From Bdellovibrio sp. BCCA (lineage in GTDB: Bacteria > Bdellovibrionota > Bdellovibrionia > Bdellovibrionales > Bdellovibrionaceae), in NCBI RefSeq assembly GCF_037996825.1, contig NZ_JBBNAC010000001.1:1054001-1118000 (forward strand): a stretch of DNA of 64,000 nucleotides. Reading direction: 5' to 3'. Position 1 is the stretch's first letter. Each line of letters starts with the position of its first letter. This document shows positions 16,634 through 24,810 of the stretch, piece by piece. The position numbers and the translations under genes were made by a program. The notes beneath the pieces are model-generated. The model worked only from the letters and a program-made list of their open reading frames with translations. It did no database searches and was not told the origin of the DNA.

Positions 16634-17013
16634 TCAACTTTCTGCTGCGAAGGACGAGTCCAAATAAAAATCAAAACACAGGTGCAAATAATGCCTGCAC
16701 TGATCTGCGCATAACGAGGCACGCGCTCATTTATTAACGACAATGAAACCAGCGGCACCATCAACACTGTCGCTAGAATTTTCGCACGCAGACGGATCAC
16801 GCCATGGCGTTGCCAATCCAGAATAAACGGACCTAAATGCGGTTGACTTAAAAGCCACTGGTGCCAGCGCTCTGAACTGCGCGCAAAACAAAAAGCCGTG
16901 AGAAGTAAAAACGGTGTCGTCGGCAAAAGAGGAAGAAAAATTCCAATGACTCCCAAGAGCAGAAAGATCCATCCGAAAATAAAATAAACTGTCTTTACCG
17001 TCGATTTTAACAT
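16630..17013 (-). CDS. DUF454 (YbaN-type) inner-membrane protein
   Basis: 127 residues from the ATG at 17013. The upstream frame runs to 17235 but does not look coding and would overlap the divergent regulator gene. The family signature is clear: GWIFLLLGVIGIFLPLLPTT then FCFARSSERWHQWLL and GPFILDWQRHGVIRLRAK, with a further C-terminal membrane pair. The function of DUF454 is unknown. It converges on the PPOX-GAF gene with a four-base overlap. Confidence 0.8.
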   Translation of the reverse strand: MLKSTVKTVYFIFGWIFLLLGVIGIFLPLLPTTPFLLLTAFCFARSSERWHQWLLSQPHLGPFILDWQRHGVIRLRAKILATVLMVPLVSLSLINERVPRYAQISAGIICTCVLIFIWTRPSQQKVD

Positions 17014-17165
17014 GATGACATTGTAATGATTTAACTGTCTTTTGTTCAAGGAGACAATTGTCAGTCTTCCGTTGGCGATATTCAAAATGTACATGACGCC
17101 ACCGACCACTTCGTCTAAATAGTTAAGAATAGTCAGCGCGAAGCTGGTACTGGGAAAGATTTTTA

Positions 17166-17942
17166 ATGTTAACAAAGTTAGTGTCTGAAAATAACTCGTC
17201 TCTGTCTTTATTTCTTCATGAAATTTTAGATTCACGAAAAAAACGCAATTCTCAGTATTCCTTGCGGGCCTTTGCGCGGGATCTTGAAATATCCCCGGGC
17301 CGGTTGTCTGACTTTTTGTCGGGCCGTCGCATTCCGGGTAAAAGACTGAGTGCCCGTATGATTATGGCGTTAAAAATGACGGAAGATGAAAGCGCAAAGT
17401 TTCAACATCTTATCTCACGCAACAGGGAATATGCTTCAAGGATCGGGGGAGCACATCTTCTGCGTGAAGATGAATTTTCATTGATTGCGGACTGGGAGCA
17501 TTTTGCACTGCTGATGTTGATGGGCACTTCCGGCTTTTCTGACGATGTGGCTTGGATGGCCAAACGCCTGCAAACGTCGGAGCTTAAGATTCAAAACGCA
17601 ATCGAGCGCATGGAACGTCTTGGTTTGGTAAAAAGACACAATGGCCGTCTGAAGCGTTTAAAGTCTCGGGTTTCAACCACGCATGAAATTCCGTCAACAG
17701 TCGTGAAGGAATCCCATCGGCAAATTTTGGAACATGCGCTCTTATCTTTGCAAAAAGATGATATTTCTGTTCGCGATATCACTTCGATTACGATTCCCGC
17801 CGATCCGGCCAAACTGGACGAGGCGAAAAAGCACATTCGAAACTTCCGCCGAAAGATGGCCGAGCTTCTGAACGGGGAAAATAAATCCGAAGTCTACAAT
17901 TTAAATATTCAGTTGGTGCCCGTAACAAAAGTCAAAAAATAG
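17166..17942 (+). CDS. TIGR02147-family HTH protein
   Basis: 258 residues. N-terminal helix-turn-helix of the Cro/XRE kind (YSLRAFARDLEISPGRLSDF, then LSGRRIPGKRLSARMIMAL), followed by the DUF4423-type region (WEHFALLMLM, WMAKRLQTSELKIQNAIERM, LGLVKRHNGRL) and a C-terminal part with EAKKHIRNFRRKMAELL. TIGR02147 proteins are abundant in Bdellovibrio and Fibrobacter and are presumed transcription regulators; their ligands are unknown. It is divergent from the DUF454 gene and converges on the RND gene four bases away. Confidence 0.8.
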   Translation: MLTKLVSENNSSLSLFLHEILDSRKKRNSQYSLRAFARDLEISPGRLSDFLSGRRIPGKRLSARMIMALKMTEDESAKFQHLISRNREYASRIGGAHLLREDEFSLIADWEHFALLMLMGTSGFSDDVAWMAKRLQTSELKIQNAIERMERLGLVKRHNGRLKRLKSRVSTTHEIPSTVVKESHRQILEHALLSLQKDDISVRDITSITIPADPAKLDEAKKHIRNFRRKMAELLNGENKSEVYNLNIQLVPVTKVKK

Positions 17943-17946
17943 CGGC

Positions 17947-20900
17947 TTAAAGTTCCGGTGCTTTCTTTTTGCTCTCAAGTGGTGACAGTATCAGATACAA
18001 AGCGGGCACGACAAACAAAGTTAACAATGTCGAAACAACCGTCCCACCAATGATCGCAAGACCCATCGGAAGACGCGTTTCTGAACCGATGCCTGAGCCC
18101 AAAACCAAAGGCGTTGCAGCGGCAACGGTCGCCACCGACGTCATTAAGATCGGTCGCAGGCGCACAGGGCAGGCCTCAAGCAAGGCTTGTTCGATATTCG
18201 GTTGACCATGACGGCGCACTTGATTTGTAAACTCCACAAGCAAGATCGAATTCTTTTTCGCGATACCCATGAGCACGATCAATCCGATGAAGCTAAATAG
18301 ATTTAAAGAAATATTAAACATCCACAGGGCGACCAAAGCTCCGGTCACGCTAAAGGGCAGTGCTACAAGAACTGAGATCGGATGAATGAAAGAATTAAAC
18401 TGCACAGCTAAAATCAAGAAGGCGACGAGGATACCCACCATCAACGCAGAATAAAGACTCTTGAAAGACTCAGAGAATCCCGCAGAGGCTCCTTCAAGTG
18501 CAAAAGAGTATCCTGTTGGCAGAATTTCTTTAGCAATAGCTCCCGCACGTTCCAGAACAGCGGCCTGAGATTGACCCGGAGCCAAGTTTCCAAAAACAGA
18601 AATCGACCTTTGACGATTCACGCGGCTAATACCCTGAATGGCGTTTCCTTCTTTAATATTCACTAACTGTGATAGTGGAATAAGATTCCCAAAATTATTT
18701 CTGACAAAAAGTCGTTTGAAATCATCAGGCTCACGGATTTGATCTTCTTTGATTTTAAAGCGAATGTCGTAGCGACGACCATCTGCCGTGTAACGACCTT
18801 GGCGAAGTCCGCCAACACCTGCAGAAAGCACGTCGCCTACGTCTTCAACGGACACACCGCGATCGGACATGGCCTTGCGACTCGGAGTTAAAACCAACTC
18901 AGGAATTCCCGTACGGAAATCCGTATCCAAATCCACCGCCAGATTTTCTTTTTCTAGGCGGTCCATCAGCTCATTGGATTTTGCCAGAAGAATATTTAAA
19001 TCCGGGCCGCGTAAGTTGATGGCCAAAGGATTCTGACGGCCTGAAGAAAGATTTCTGGCAGAGATATCCCTCATCGTCACACGCATGCCTTTGATCTTTT
19101 TAAATTCCGCACGCAGATCATTCATGATTTGTGAGTGATTCTTTTCGCGCTCAGCACGCGGTTTTAAATTCACTGGCATAAACACTTGATTAACGTTGGA
19201 GCCTCCGCCACCACCGCCGACGGAAACATAAAGCCCCTGAACGTTAGGATTCGCTCTTAAAATATCTTCCAACTGTTTTGCGGCGTTACTGGTTGTCTCC
19301 AGCGAAGTTCCTGGAGGCGTTTGCGCTGAAACGATGATCAGATCCTGATCTTGCGGCGGCACAAATTCTTGGCGCACTTTTGTAACCAAGAAAAGTGAAA
19401 CCACAAAGAACACCACAGAACCTAAGACGATCAGGTATTTCCAACGAAGAGTCCCATGCAAGATCTTCTGATAAATGTGCGAGAGCTTTTCAAAAACTTC
19501 GTCAAGGTAATGCTCAAGCTTAGAAACTTTAGGTTCACTGCTTAAGAAGGCCGCCGCACGCATCGGTGTGATCGTGACGGCTTCAAGAAGTGAAATCAAA
19601 ACGGCAGCACTCATTGTCACGCCGAATTGGAAGAAGAACTTACCGATAATGCCATCCATGAAAACAACTGGAAGGAATACGGCGACAACGGCCAAGGTCG
19701 CGGCGATCGCCGCAGGCAAAACTTCTTTGGCTCCGTCAGAGGCCGCTTTCGCGGAACCTTTTCCCATGCGATAGTGGCGCACGATGTTTTCTAAAAGCAT
19801 GATCGCATCGTCGACCACAATTGAAATCGACAACGTCAAAGCGAGCAGGGTGAAAAGATTTAAAGTAAATCCGGAAAAATAAAGAATGATAAAGGTTCCG
19901 ACAATGGACGTGGGAATTGAGAAAAGGATATTGATCGCAGCCGGAATGCTTCCCAGGAAAAAGAAACACACTAAAATTGTGATGAGGGCCGCAACCCACA
20001 ACTTTTCAATCGTTAGGTTGACGGTGGCTTCGGTAGAGCGCGTGTAGTCCACATTCACGCGATATTTAAAACCTTTGGGGAAGGTGTCTTTGATCTCATC
20101 CATTTTTTTAAAAATGGTGTTTGCAACTGTGACCTCATTGGTGCCACGTTGTTTACGAATCTGCATAGAAACCGCTTGTTGACCGTCAACGCGCGCCACA
20201 CGGCGAATATCCGAAAGGCCGTCTTCGACTGTCGCGACATCGCGAATAAAAATCTCGCGGTCATAAATTCGTTGTCCACCACGGCGAAGAATTTGAATGT
20301 TTTTAACTTCATCGACATTCGTCGCTTCACCCAGCCAACGCACGCGCAGTTCACGACGTCCTTCGGTGAATTGCCCCGCGGCACTCTCTAAGTGCTGTGT
20401 GCTTAAGGCACTCACGACGTCGCCGACAGTCAGATAAAGATCCGCTAATTTTTTTGTATCAAGCCAGATGCGTAAGTTTCTTTGGCTGAAACCGCCGATA
20501 CTCACTTCACCAACGCCAGGCAGGAAACGAATTTGATCTAAAAGATAATTCTCTGTCCAATTAAGCATCTCTTTCAGAGGGGCTTCTCCATAGACAGAGA
20601 TAATGATGATCGGATCTTCTTCAGGATTTTGTTTGCGAACAACAGCGGGGTCGACTCCTGGAGGCATGCGCATTTGGCTTAACGCCGTTTGCACTTCTTG
20701 CAAAACCACGTCGACGTTGCGATTGATATCAAATTCGAGTGTCACGGAGCCCGACCCTTGGCGAGCAGAAGAACGCATTTCCTTAATGCCTTCAATCGCA
20801 AGCAGTCGTTCTTCGACAGGGTCAATCAGTTCAGCTTCGACGACCTCAGGAGCTGCTCCTTCGTAAGTCACCGAAACACTCACGATCGGGAAATCGACGT

Positions 20901-21015
20901 CGGGAAGTTGGCTGATCCCCATTCGATTCATGCAAATCGCGCCGAAAACAATCAATGCAAACATCAGAACCCAGGCAAAGACGGGGCGGCGAATCGAAAG
21001 GTCAATCAAGTTCAT
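17947..21015 (-). CDS. RND-family efflux pump inner-membrane protein
   Basis: 1022 residues, the normal size for AcrB/MdtB-type HAE1 transporters. The N-terminus MNLIDLSIRRPVFAWVLMFA, GISQLPDVDFP, the TM4 segment ALTLSISIVVDDAIMLLEN with the proton-relay Asp pair, and a symmetrical C-terminal half (IGLIVLMGIAKKNSILLVEF) are all present. It would export drugs or lipophilic compounds by proton antiport. The usual partners (membrane-fusion protein and outer-membrane factor) are not in the window on either side. The upstream cytochrome gene is 68 bases away on the same strand. Confidence 0.92.
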   Translation of the reverse strand: MNLIDLSIRRPVFAWVLMFALIVFGAICMNRMGISQLPDVDFPIVSVSVTYEGAAPEVVEAELIDPVEERLLAIEGIKEMRSSARQGSGSVTLEFDINRNVDVVLQEVQTALSQMRMPPGVDPAVVRKQNPEEDPIIIISVYGEAPLKEMLNWTENYLLDQIRFLPGVGEVSIGGFSQRNLRIWLDTKKLADLYLTVGDVVSALSTQHLESAAGQFTEGRRELRVRWLGEATNVDEVKNIQILRRGGQRIYDREIFIRDVATVEDGLSDIRRVARVDGQQAVSMQIRKQRGTNEVTVANTIFKKMDEIKDTFPKGFKYRVNVDYTRSTEATVNLTIEKLWVAALITILVCFFFLGSIPAAINILFSIPTSIVGTFIILYFSGFTLNLFTLLALTLSISIVVDDAIMLLENIVRHYRMGKGSAKAASDGAKEVLPAAIAATLAVVAVFLPVVFMDGIIGKFFFQFGVTMSAAVLISLLEAVTITPMRAAAFLSSEPKVSKLEHYLDEVFEKLSHIYQKILHGTLRWKYLIVLGSVVFFVVSLFLVTKVRQEFVPPQDQDLIIVSAQTPPGTSLETTSNAAKQLEDILRANPNVQGLYVSVGGGGGGSNVNQVFMPVNLKPRAEREKNHSQIMNDLRAEFKKIKGMRVTMRDISARNLSSGRQNPLAINLRGPDLNILLAKSNELMDRLEKENLAVDLDTDFRTGIPELVLTPSRKAMSDRGVSVEDVGDVLSAGVGGLRQGRYTADGRRYDIRFKIKEDQIREPDDFKRLFVRNNFGNLIPLSQLVNIKEGNAIQGISRVNRQRSISVFGNLAPGQSQAAVLERAGAIAKEILPTGYSFALEGASAGFSESFKSLYSALMVGILVAFLILAVQFNSFIHPISVLVALPFSVTGALVALWMFNISLNLFSFIGLIVLMGIAKKNSILLVEFTNQVRRHGQPNIEQALLEACPVRLRPILMTSVATVAAATPLVLGSGIGSETRLPMGLAIIGGTVVSTLLTLFVVPALYLILSPLESKKKAPEL

Positions 21016-21083
21016 GGTGGTTCCTCCGGCATTTAGACGGATGAGGGAGGCTTTAGGTTCACTTAAAACTCGAGCCGAGGCTC

Positions 21084-21440
21084 TTAGTGAGCTTTTGCAG
21101 AAACCGGCTCTTTATAGTCCGGCTTTAATTTCCCACGATGACACATATAGCACGTGGACATGGGGCCTTTTTTTCCATCAAAACCGTTTTCTTTTAACAT
21201 CTGAGTGATCTTCATATGCTCTTTACTGACCTTGAAGGTCTTCTTCGAATCATCACGGAAGTTTTGCACATTATGGCACTCGGTGCAGGTCACACCGAGT
21301 TCGCGAGAAATTGTGATCATCTCTTCGCGGATTTTTTCTTCTTTCGTTACAAACTTGGTAACAGACTCGGAATGAGCCTGAGGAATCAAAAGAAGAAAGA
21401 AGAGAAGAGGTACGCCGTACCTTTTTGAAGCGCGCTGCAT
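21084..21440 (-). CDS. small diheme cytochrome c
   Basis: 118 residues from the ATG at 21440. A signal peptide (about 1-24) precedes two haem sites, CTECH (52-56) and CYMCH (97-101). The layout TCTECHNVQNF ... MLKENGF ... STCYMCHRG resembles small cytochromes c related to the reaction-centre cytochrome subunit family. Periplasmic electron carrier. Bases 21406-21426, which code for residues around KRYGVP next to the signal peptide core, are an exact copy of a palindromic repeat found between genes at 46824; the start could therefore lie elsewhere. Confidence 0.75.
   Translation of the reverse strand: MQRASKRYGVPLLFFLLLIPQAHSESVTKFVTKEEKIREEMITISRELGVTCTECHNVQNFRDDSKKTFKVSKEHMKITQMLKENGFDGKKGPMSTCYMCHRGKLKPDYKEPVSAKAH
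21406..21426 (-). repeat. 21-base palindromic repeat, copy 1
   Basis: Read on the minus strand this is AAAAA-GGTAC-GGC-GTACC-TCT, identical over 21 bases to the plus-strand copy at 46824-46844. It forms an AGGTAC/GTACCT hairpin with a GGC loop. This copy lies within the cytochrome coding region. Confidence 0.7.
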
Positions 21441-21557
21441 AAATATAGCTTCCCTAAGACCCCGCCCGAGATCAAGTAAGACCCCGATTTCTTGACTGTA
21501 TCTAGACCCAAGTGTAACCATAAATGTCAGCTTTTTTCTTACACTTGGAGCCAACAC

Positions 21558-22898
21558 ATGAAAATTAAGCACCTTGAGGATTTAAACACTCTTGTTTCCC
21601 TCAGCAAGCGTCGCGGTTTTGTATTTCAATCAAGCGAAATTTACGGCGGTCTGGGGAGTTGCTGGGATTACGGTCCTTTGGGTTCTTTGATGAAGCTCAA
21701 TGTGAAGCGCGCCTGGTGGAATGCAATGACTCGCAGATCTGACATCGTAGGTCTTGATGCCGCGATCTTGATGCACCCGATGGTGTGGAAAGCTTCCGGG
21801 CACGTCGATGGGTTCTCTGATCCGTTGGTGGACTGTAAGGATTGTAAAACGCGTTTCCGTGCGGATAACACAGAATCTTATATTAAAGATAAAAAGTGCC
21901 CGAACTGCGGCAGCAAAAATCTTTCTGAAGAAAGAAATTTCAACTTGATGTTCAAAACTCACATGGGTCCTTTGGAGGATTCTGCGAGTGTGGTGTACTT
22001 GCGTCCTGAAACAGCGCAAGGTCACTTCGTGAATTTCTTAAACTGCCAACAGTCGTCTCGTTATAAAATTCCATTCGGAATTGCCGCGATCGGTAAGTCT
22101 TTCCGTAATGAAATCACTCCGGGAAATTTCATTTTCAGAACGCGTGAGTTCGAACAAATGGAAATGCAATATTTCGTAAAACCAGGCACGGACGAAAAAT
22201 TCTTTGAAGAGTGGAAAGAGCGCCGCTGGAAGTTCTATTTGAAATACGGAATCAAAGAAGAGAATTTGAAAATCCATGTTCACGAAAAACTCGCGCACTA
22301 CGCGCGTGCCGCTGTAGACGTGGAATACAAATTCCCAATGGGCTTCTCAGAACTTGAAGGTATTCACAACCGTTCTGACTTCGACTTGACTCAACATCAG
22401 AAGTTTTCTGGTAAGTCCCTTGAGTACTTCGATGAAGCGAACAAAGAAAAATACATCCCTTATGTTATTGAAACAGCCGTGGGTTGTGATCGTTTGTTCT
22501 TGGCTTTCATGTGTGATGCCTACCGTGAAGAAGTCACAACAGATGAGTCAGGCAAGGAAGACGTGCGCGTGGTGATGGGGCTTCACCCGGAAATCGCTCC
22601 TTATAAAGTGGCGGTCTTGCCATTGTCTAAAAAAGAAGAACTGACTTCGATTGCGGAAAAACTTCGCGATCAATTGGCAGATGATTTTGATGTGACTTAC
22701 GATGAAACAGCTTCGATTGGTAAACGCTACCGTCGTCAAGACGAAGTGGGCACACCGTTCTGCGTGACTGTCGACTTTGATACGATCAACGATCAAGCTG
22801 TGACTGTTCGTCACCGTGATAAGATGACTCAAGAGCGCGTTCCAATGTCGCAATTGAATTCTTATGTCGCTGCGAAACTAAAAACATTTAATCAGTAA
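21558..22898 (+). CDS. glyQS: glycyl-tRNA synthetase (single-chain type)
   Basis: 446 residues from the ATG at 21558; the in-frame start at 21492 would add an unrelated 22-residue leader. Class II synthetase of the alpha-2 (eukaryote/archaeal-like) type: [50 protein letters not shown] and the motif 3 region with [12 protein letters not shown] Zn-ribbon is visible (CKDC and CPNC). The C-terminal anticodon-binding domain starts near [14 protein letters not shown]. It charges tRNA-Gly in the cytoplasm. The upstream minus-strand cytochrome gene is divergent. Confidence 0.95.
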   Translation: MKIKHLEDLNTLVSLSKRRGFVFQSSEIYGGLGSCWDYGPLGSLMKLNVKRAWWNAMTRRSDIVGLDAAILMHPMVWKASGHVDGFSDPLVDCKDCKTRFRADNTESYIKDKKCPNCGSKNLSEERNFNLMFKTHMGPLEDSASVVYLRPETAQGHFVNFLNCQQSSRYKIPFGIAAIGKSFRNEITPGNFIFRTREFEQMEMQYFVKPGTDEKFFEEWKERRWKFYLKYGIKEENLKIHVHEKLAHYARAAVDVEYKFPMGFSELEGIHNRSDFDLTQHQKFSGKSLEYFDEANKEKYIPYVIETAVGCDRLFLAFMCDAYREEVTTDESGKEDVRVVMGLHPEIAPYKVAVLPLSKKEELTSIAEKLRDQLADDFDVTYDETASIGKRYRRQDEVGTPFCVTVDFDTINDQAVTVRHRDKMTQERVPMSQLNSYVAAKLKTFNQ

Positions 22899-22910
22899 TC
22901 CTTAACTTCC

Positions 22911-22956
22911 GCGTCCACGCAGGTTCTTAAGCTGTGTGGGCGCAAGTTTCTCTTGT
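22911..22956 (+). terminator. probable terminator of glyQS
   Basis: GCGTCCACGCAG pairs with CTGTGTGGGCGC (12 pairs including two G-U) over a nine-base loop. Only a broken T tract (AAGTTTCTCTTGTT) follows, so strength is uncertain. Confidence 0.5.
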
Positions 22957-23046
22957 TCCAGAACCCTCCGCGAACCTTTTTTAGTGATTTAACAGTAACA
23001 AGTTAAGATTTTGTCGATTTCGTTCCGTGTCATTGCGCATTTCTCT

Positions 23047-23075
23047 TTGCATGTGTCTGGACCATGGTCTGTAAT
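23047..23075 (+). promoter_or_regulatory. candidate promoter of the gliding-type operon
   Basis: TTGCAT and TGTAAT are separated by exactly 17 bases, placing the RNA start near 23082. A GGAGGGG ribosome site then precedes the ATG at 23100. The -35 is weak (three of six). Confidence 0.35.
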
Positions 23076-23099
23076 CTTTGGCGATTGGAGGGGAAATAC

Positions 23100-23804
23100 A
23101 TGGAATTTCTTACTAAAGTAGCACAGGCATTTGAACACGGTGGTTTCTGGATGTGGCCGATTTTGCTCATTCAGGTGAGCTCTATTGCGATCATTATCGA
23201 AAGAGCGTACGCGCTTTTTGTTCGCAGAAAACTAAACCAAACAGCATTCGCTCTTGGATATGAAGAGTCTATTCGTCGTGGCGAAATGGACAACATCATC
23301 TCTAAAGCTCAAGCGGCTTCAGCTCAAAACCCAGTAGCTCGCGCTATCGCGGCGGGTGCGTTGGCAGCTCGTAACTTGGGTGGCAAAGAAGAGATCCAAG
23401 GTAAAATGGACGAAGTTCTTCTTGAAGAGAACGCTCACCTTGATCACCGCACAGCTTTCTTGTCTATGCTAGGTAACGTAGCAACATTGACAGGTCTTCT
23501 TGGTACGATCACAGGTATGATCAAATCTTTCGCGGCGGTTGCGTTTGCGAATCCTGCTGAAAAAGCATCTTTGCTTTCTGCGGGTATCTCTGAGGCGATG
23601 AATGCCACAGCTTACGGTTTGATTGCAGCGATCCCAGCACTAGTTGCTTATGCAATCTTGCAAAACCGTGCAAATCGTTTGGCTGAAGACTTGAATCAAG
23701 GTGGACTAAAAGTCTACAACTGGTTGAGCTATGCTTACGAACCTATCACTTCTTACCAAATCAAGACTTCTAAATCAGAGCGCAACACTGAAGTGAACGC
23801 GTAA
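23100..23804 (+). CDS. TolQ/ExbB/MotA-family channel protein (AglR-like)
   Basis: 234 residues from the ATG at 23100, eight bases after GGAGGGG. One membrane helix near the N-terminus (FWMWPILLIQVSSIAIIIER) is followed by a cytoplasmic segment (AQNPVARAIAAGALAARN) and two helices around MLGNVATLTGLLGTITGMIK and MNATAYGLIAAIPALVAYAI, the MotA/TolQ/ExbB signature. Together with the next two ExbD-like proteins it should form a proton channel in the inner membrane. In Myxococcus the AglRQS trio of the same make-up drives gliding; the ten-gene context here is similar. Confidence 0.85.
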   Translation: MEFLTKVAQAFEHGGFWMWPILLIQVSSIAIIIERAYALFVRRKLNQTAFALGYEESIRRGEMDNIISKAQAASAQNPVARAIAAGALAARNLGGKEEIQGKMDEVLLEENAHLDHRTAFLSMLGNVATLTGLLGTITGMIKSFAAVAFANPAEKASLLSAGISEAMNATAYGLIAAIPALVAYAILQNRANRLAEDLNQGGLKVYNWLSYAYEPITSYQIKTSKSERNTEVNA

Positions 23805-23820
23805 GCTTTAAGAGGTTTTA

Positions 23821-24276
23821 ATGAAACACTCTAAAAAGCATTTGGATTTTGAAGTTAACTTGATTCCGTTCATTGACTTGTTGTCAGTGTCGATCTGCTT
23901 TCTTTTGATCACAGCAGTGTGGTTGAACGTCGGATCGATGAACGTGAAACAAGCTGTCGGCGGCCAAGCGCAAGAGGACACTAAAAAGAGCCCTCTTGTG
24001 TGGATTCGCATGACAGCGCAAGGAGATTTGGATCTAGAGGTTCAACAAAGCTCTCTAGTTCCTGGCGCTCTTCGCAAGTTCCGCGTCGCTCAACAAGACA
24101 AAAAGGTGAATTACGAAGGTCTTGAGAAAGCTCTTACAAACCTGAAACAGGTTGAGCCTTCTTTGAACACTGGGTTGATTCAACCGACAGCTTCGACATC
24201 TTACGAAGAGATCATCGACGTGATGGACAAGCTTAAAAAGAGCGGAATGACTGATTTGGGCGTTTCTCCACTGTAA
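23821..24276 (+). CDS. ExbD/TolR-like protein (AglQ/S-like) 1
   Basis: 151 residues. A single N-terminal helix, NLIPFIDLLSVSICFLLITA, carries the conserved ion-binding Asp (Asp19) of ExbD/TolR. A periplasmic domain follows, ending in YEEIIDVMDKLKKSGMTDLG, the typical ExbD C-terminal helix and strand. The AGAGG ribosome site is seven bases before the ATG. Partner of the TolQ-like protein 16 bases upstream. Confidence 0.85.
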   Translation: MKHSKKHLDFEVNLIPFIDLLSVSICFLLITAVWLNVGSMNVKQAVGGQAQEDTKKSPLVWIRMTAQGDLDLEVQQSSLVPGALRKFRVAQQDKKVNYEGLEKALTNLKQVEPSLNTGLIQPTASTSYEEIIDVMDKLKKSGMTDLGVSPL

Positions 24277-24288
24277 GAGGGGGATTTT

Positions 24289-24786
24289 GTGATTTCTGAT
24301 GGCATTTTAAAAGCATCGGTACTGACGGGGACTTTAGAGGGGCACTCTATTATCACTCCGCGCGGTGCTAAGTTTAAAAGACAAATCGCCGCTGATCTTC
24401 TTTTGACAGCGTTGATTGATGCTTTCTCTATTCTTGTGATCTTCCTTTTGATGAACTTCTCGAGCACGGGCGAAATCCTGATGATCGGTAAAAACCAAGA
24501 GCTTCCGAAAGCACACTTGGCAGATGTTCTTGAAAGAAATCCTGTGATCAAAATCGACGACAACAAATTGTATGTTGAAGATAAATTGGTCGATGCAAAT
24601 TCTATCACGGCCGAGCTTCTGGATCTTCGTAAGAAGTACCAGGAACTTCATCCGAAAGAAGAGTTCCCTGGAATCGCGACGATTCAGGCGGACCGCCGAG
24701 TGAAGTACGAGTTCTTAAACCAGGTGATACTGGCGATGAACCAGGCGGGATACAGCGATATTAAATTTGCAGTAGTTGTTAAGTAG
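24289..24786 (+). CDS. ExbD/TolR-like protein (AglQ/S-like) 2
   Basis: 165 residues from a GTG start preceded by AGAGGGGG. The membrane helix LLLTALIDAFSILVIFLLMN has the conserved Asp (Asp44); the periplasmic part ends FLNQVILAMNQAGYSDIKFAVV. Two different ExbD proteins with one TolQ-like protein is the AglR-AglQ-AglS arrangement known from Myxococcus gliding. Confidence 0.85.
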   Translation: MISDGILKASVLTGTLEGHSIITPRGAKFKRQIAADLLLTALIDAFSILVIFLLMNFSSTGEILMIGKNQELPKAHLADVLERNPVIKIDDNKLYVEDKLVDANSITAELLDLRKKYQELHPKEEFPGIATIQADRRVKYEFLNQVILAMNQAGYSDIKFAVVVK

Positions 24787-24810
24787 TAAGTAGGGACAGA
24801 GGGGGTCTCG

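Noticed and set aside
16630-17235. Longer start for the DUF454 gene
   Set aside because: The extra 74 codons overlap the divergent regulator start and do not resemble DUF454 N-termini.
17947-21015. Full tripartite efflux operon
   Set aside because: No membrane-fusion protein or outer-membrane factor gene is adjacent; the RND gene is an orphan here.
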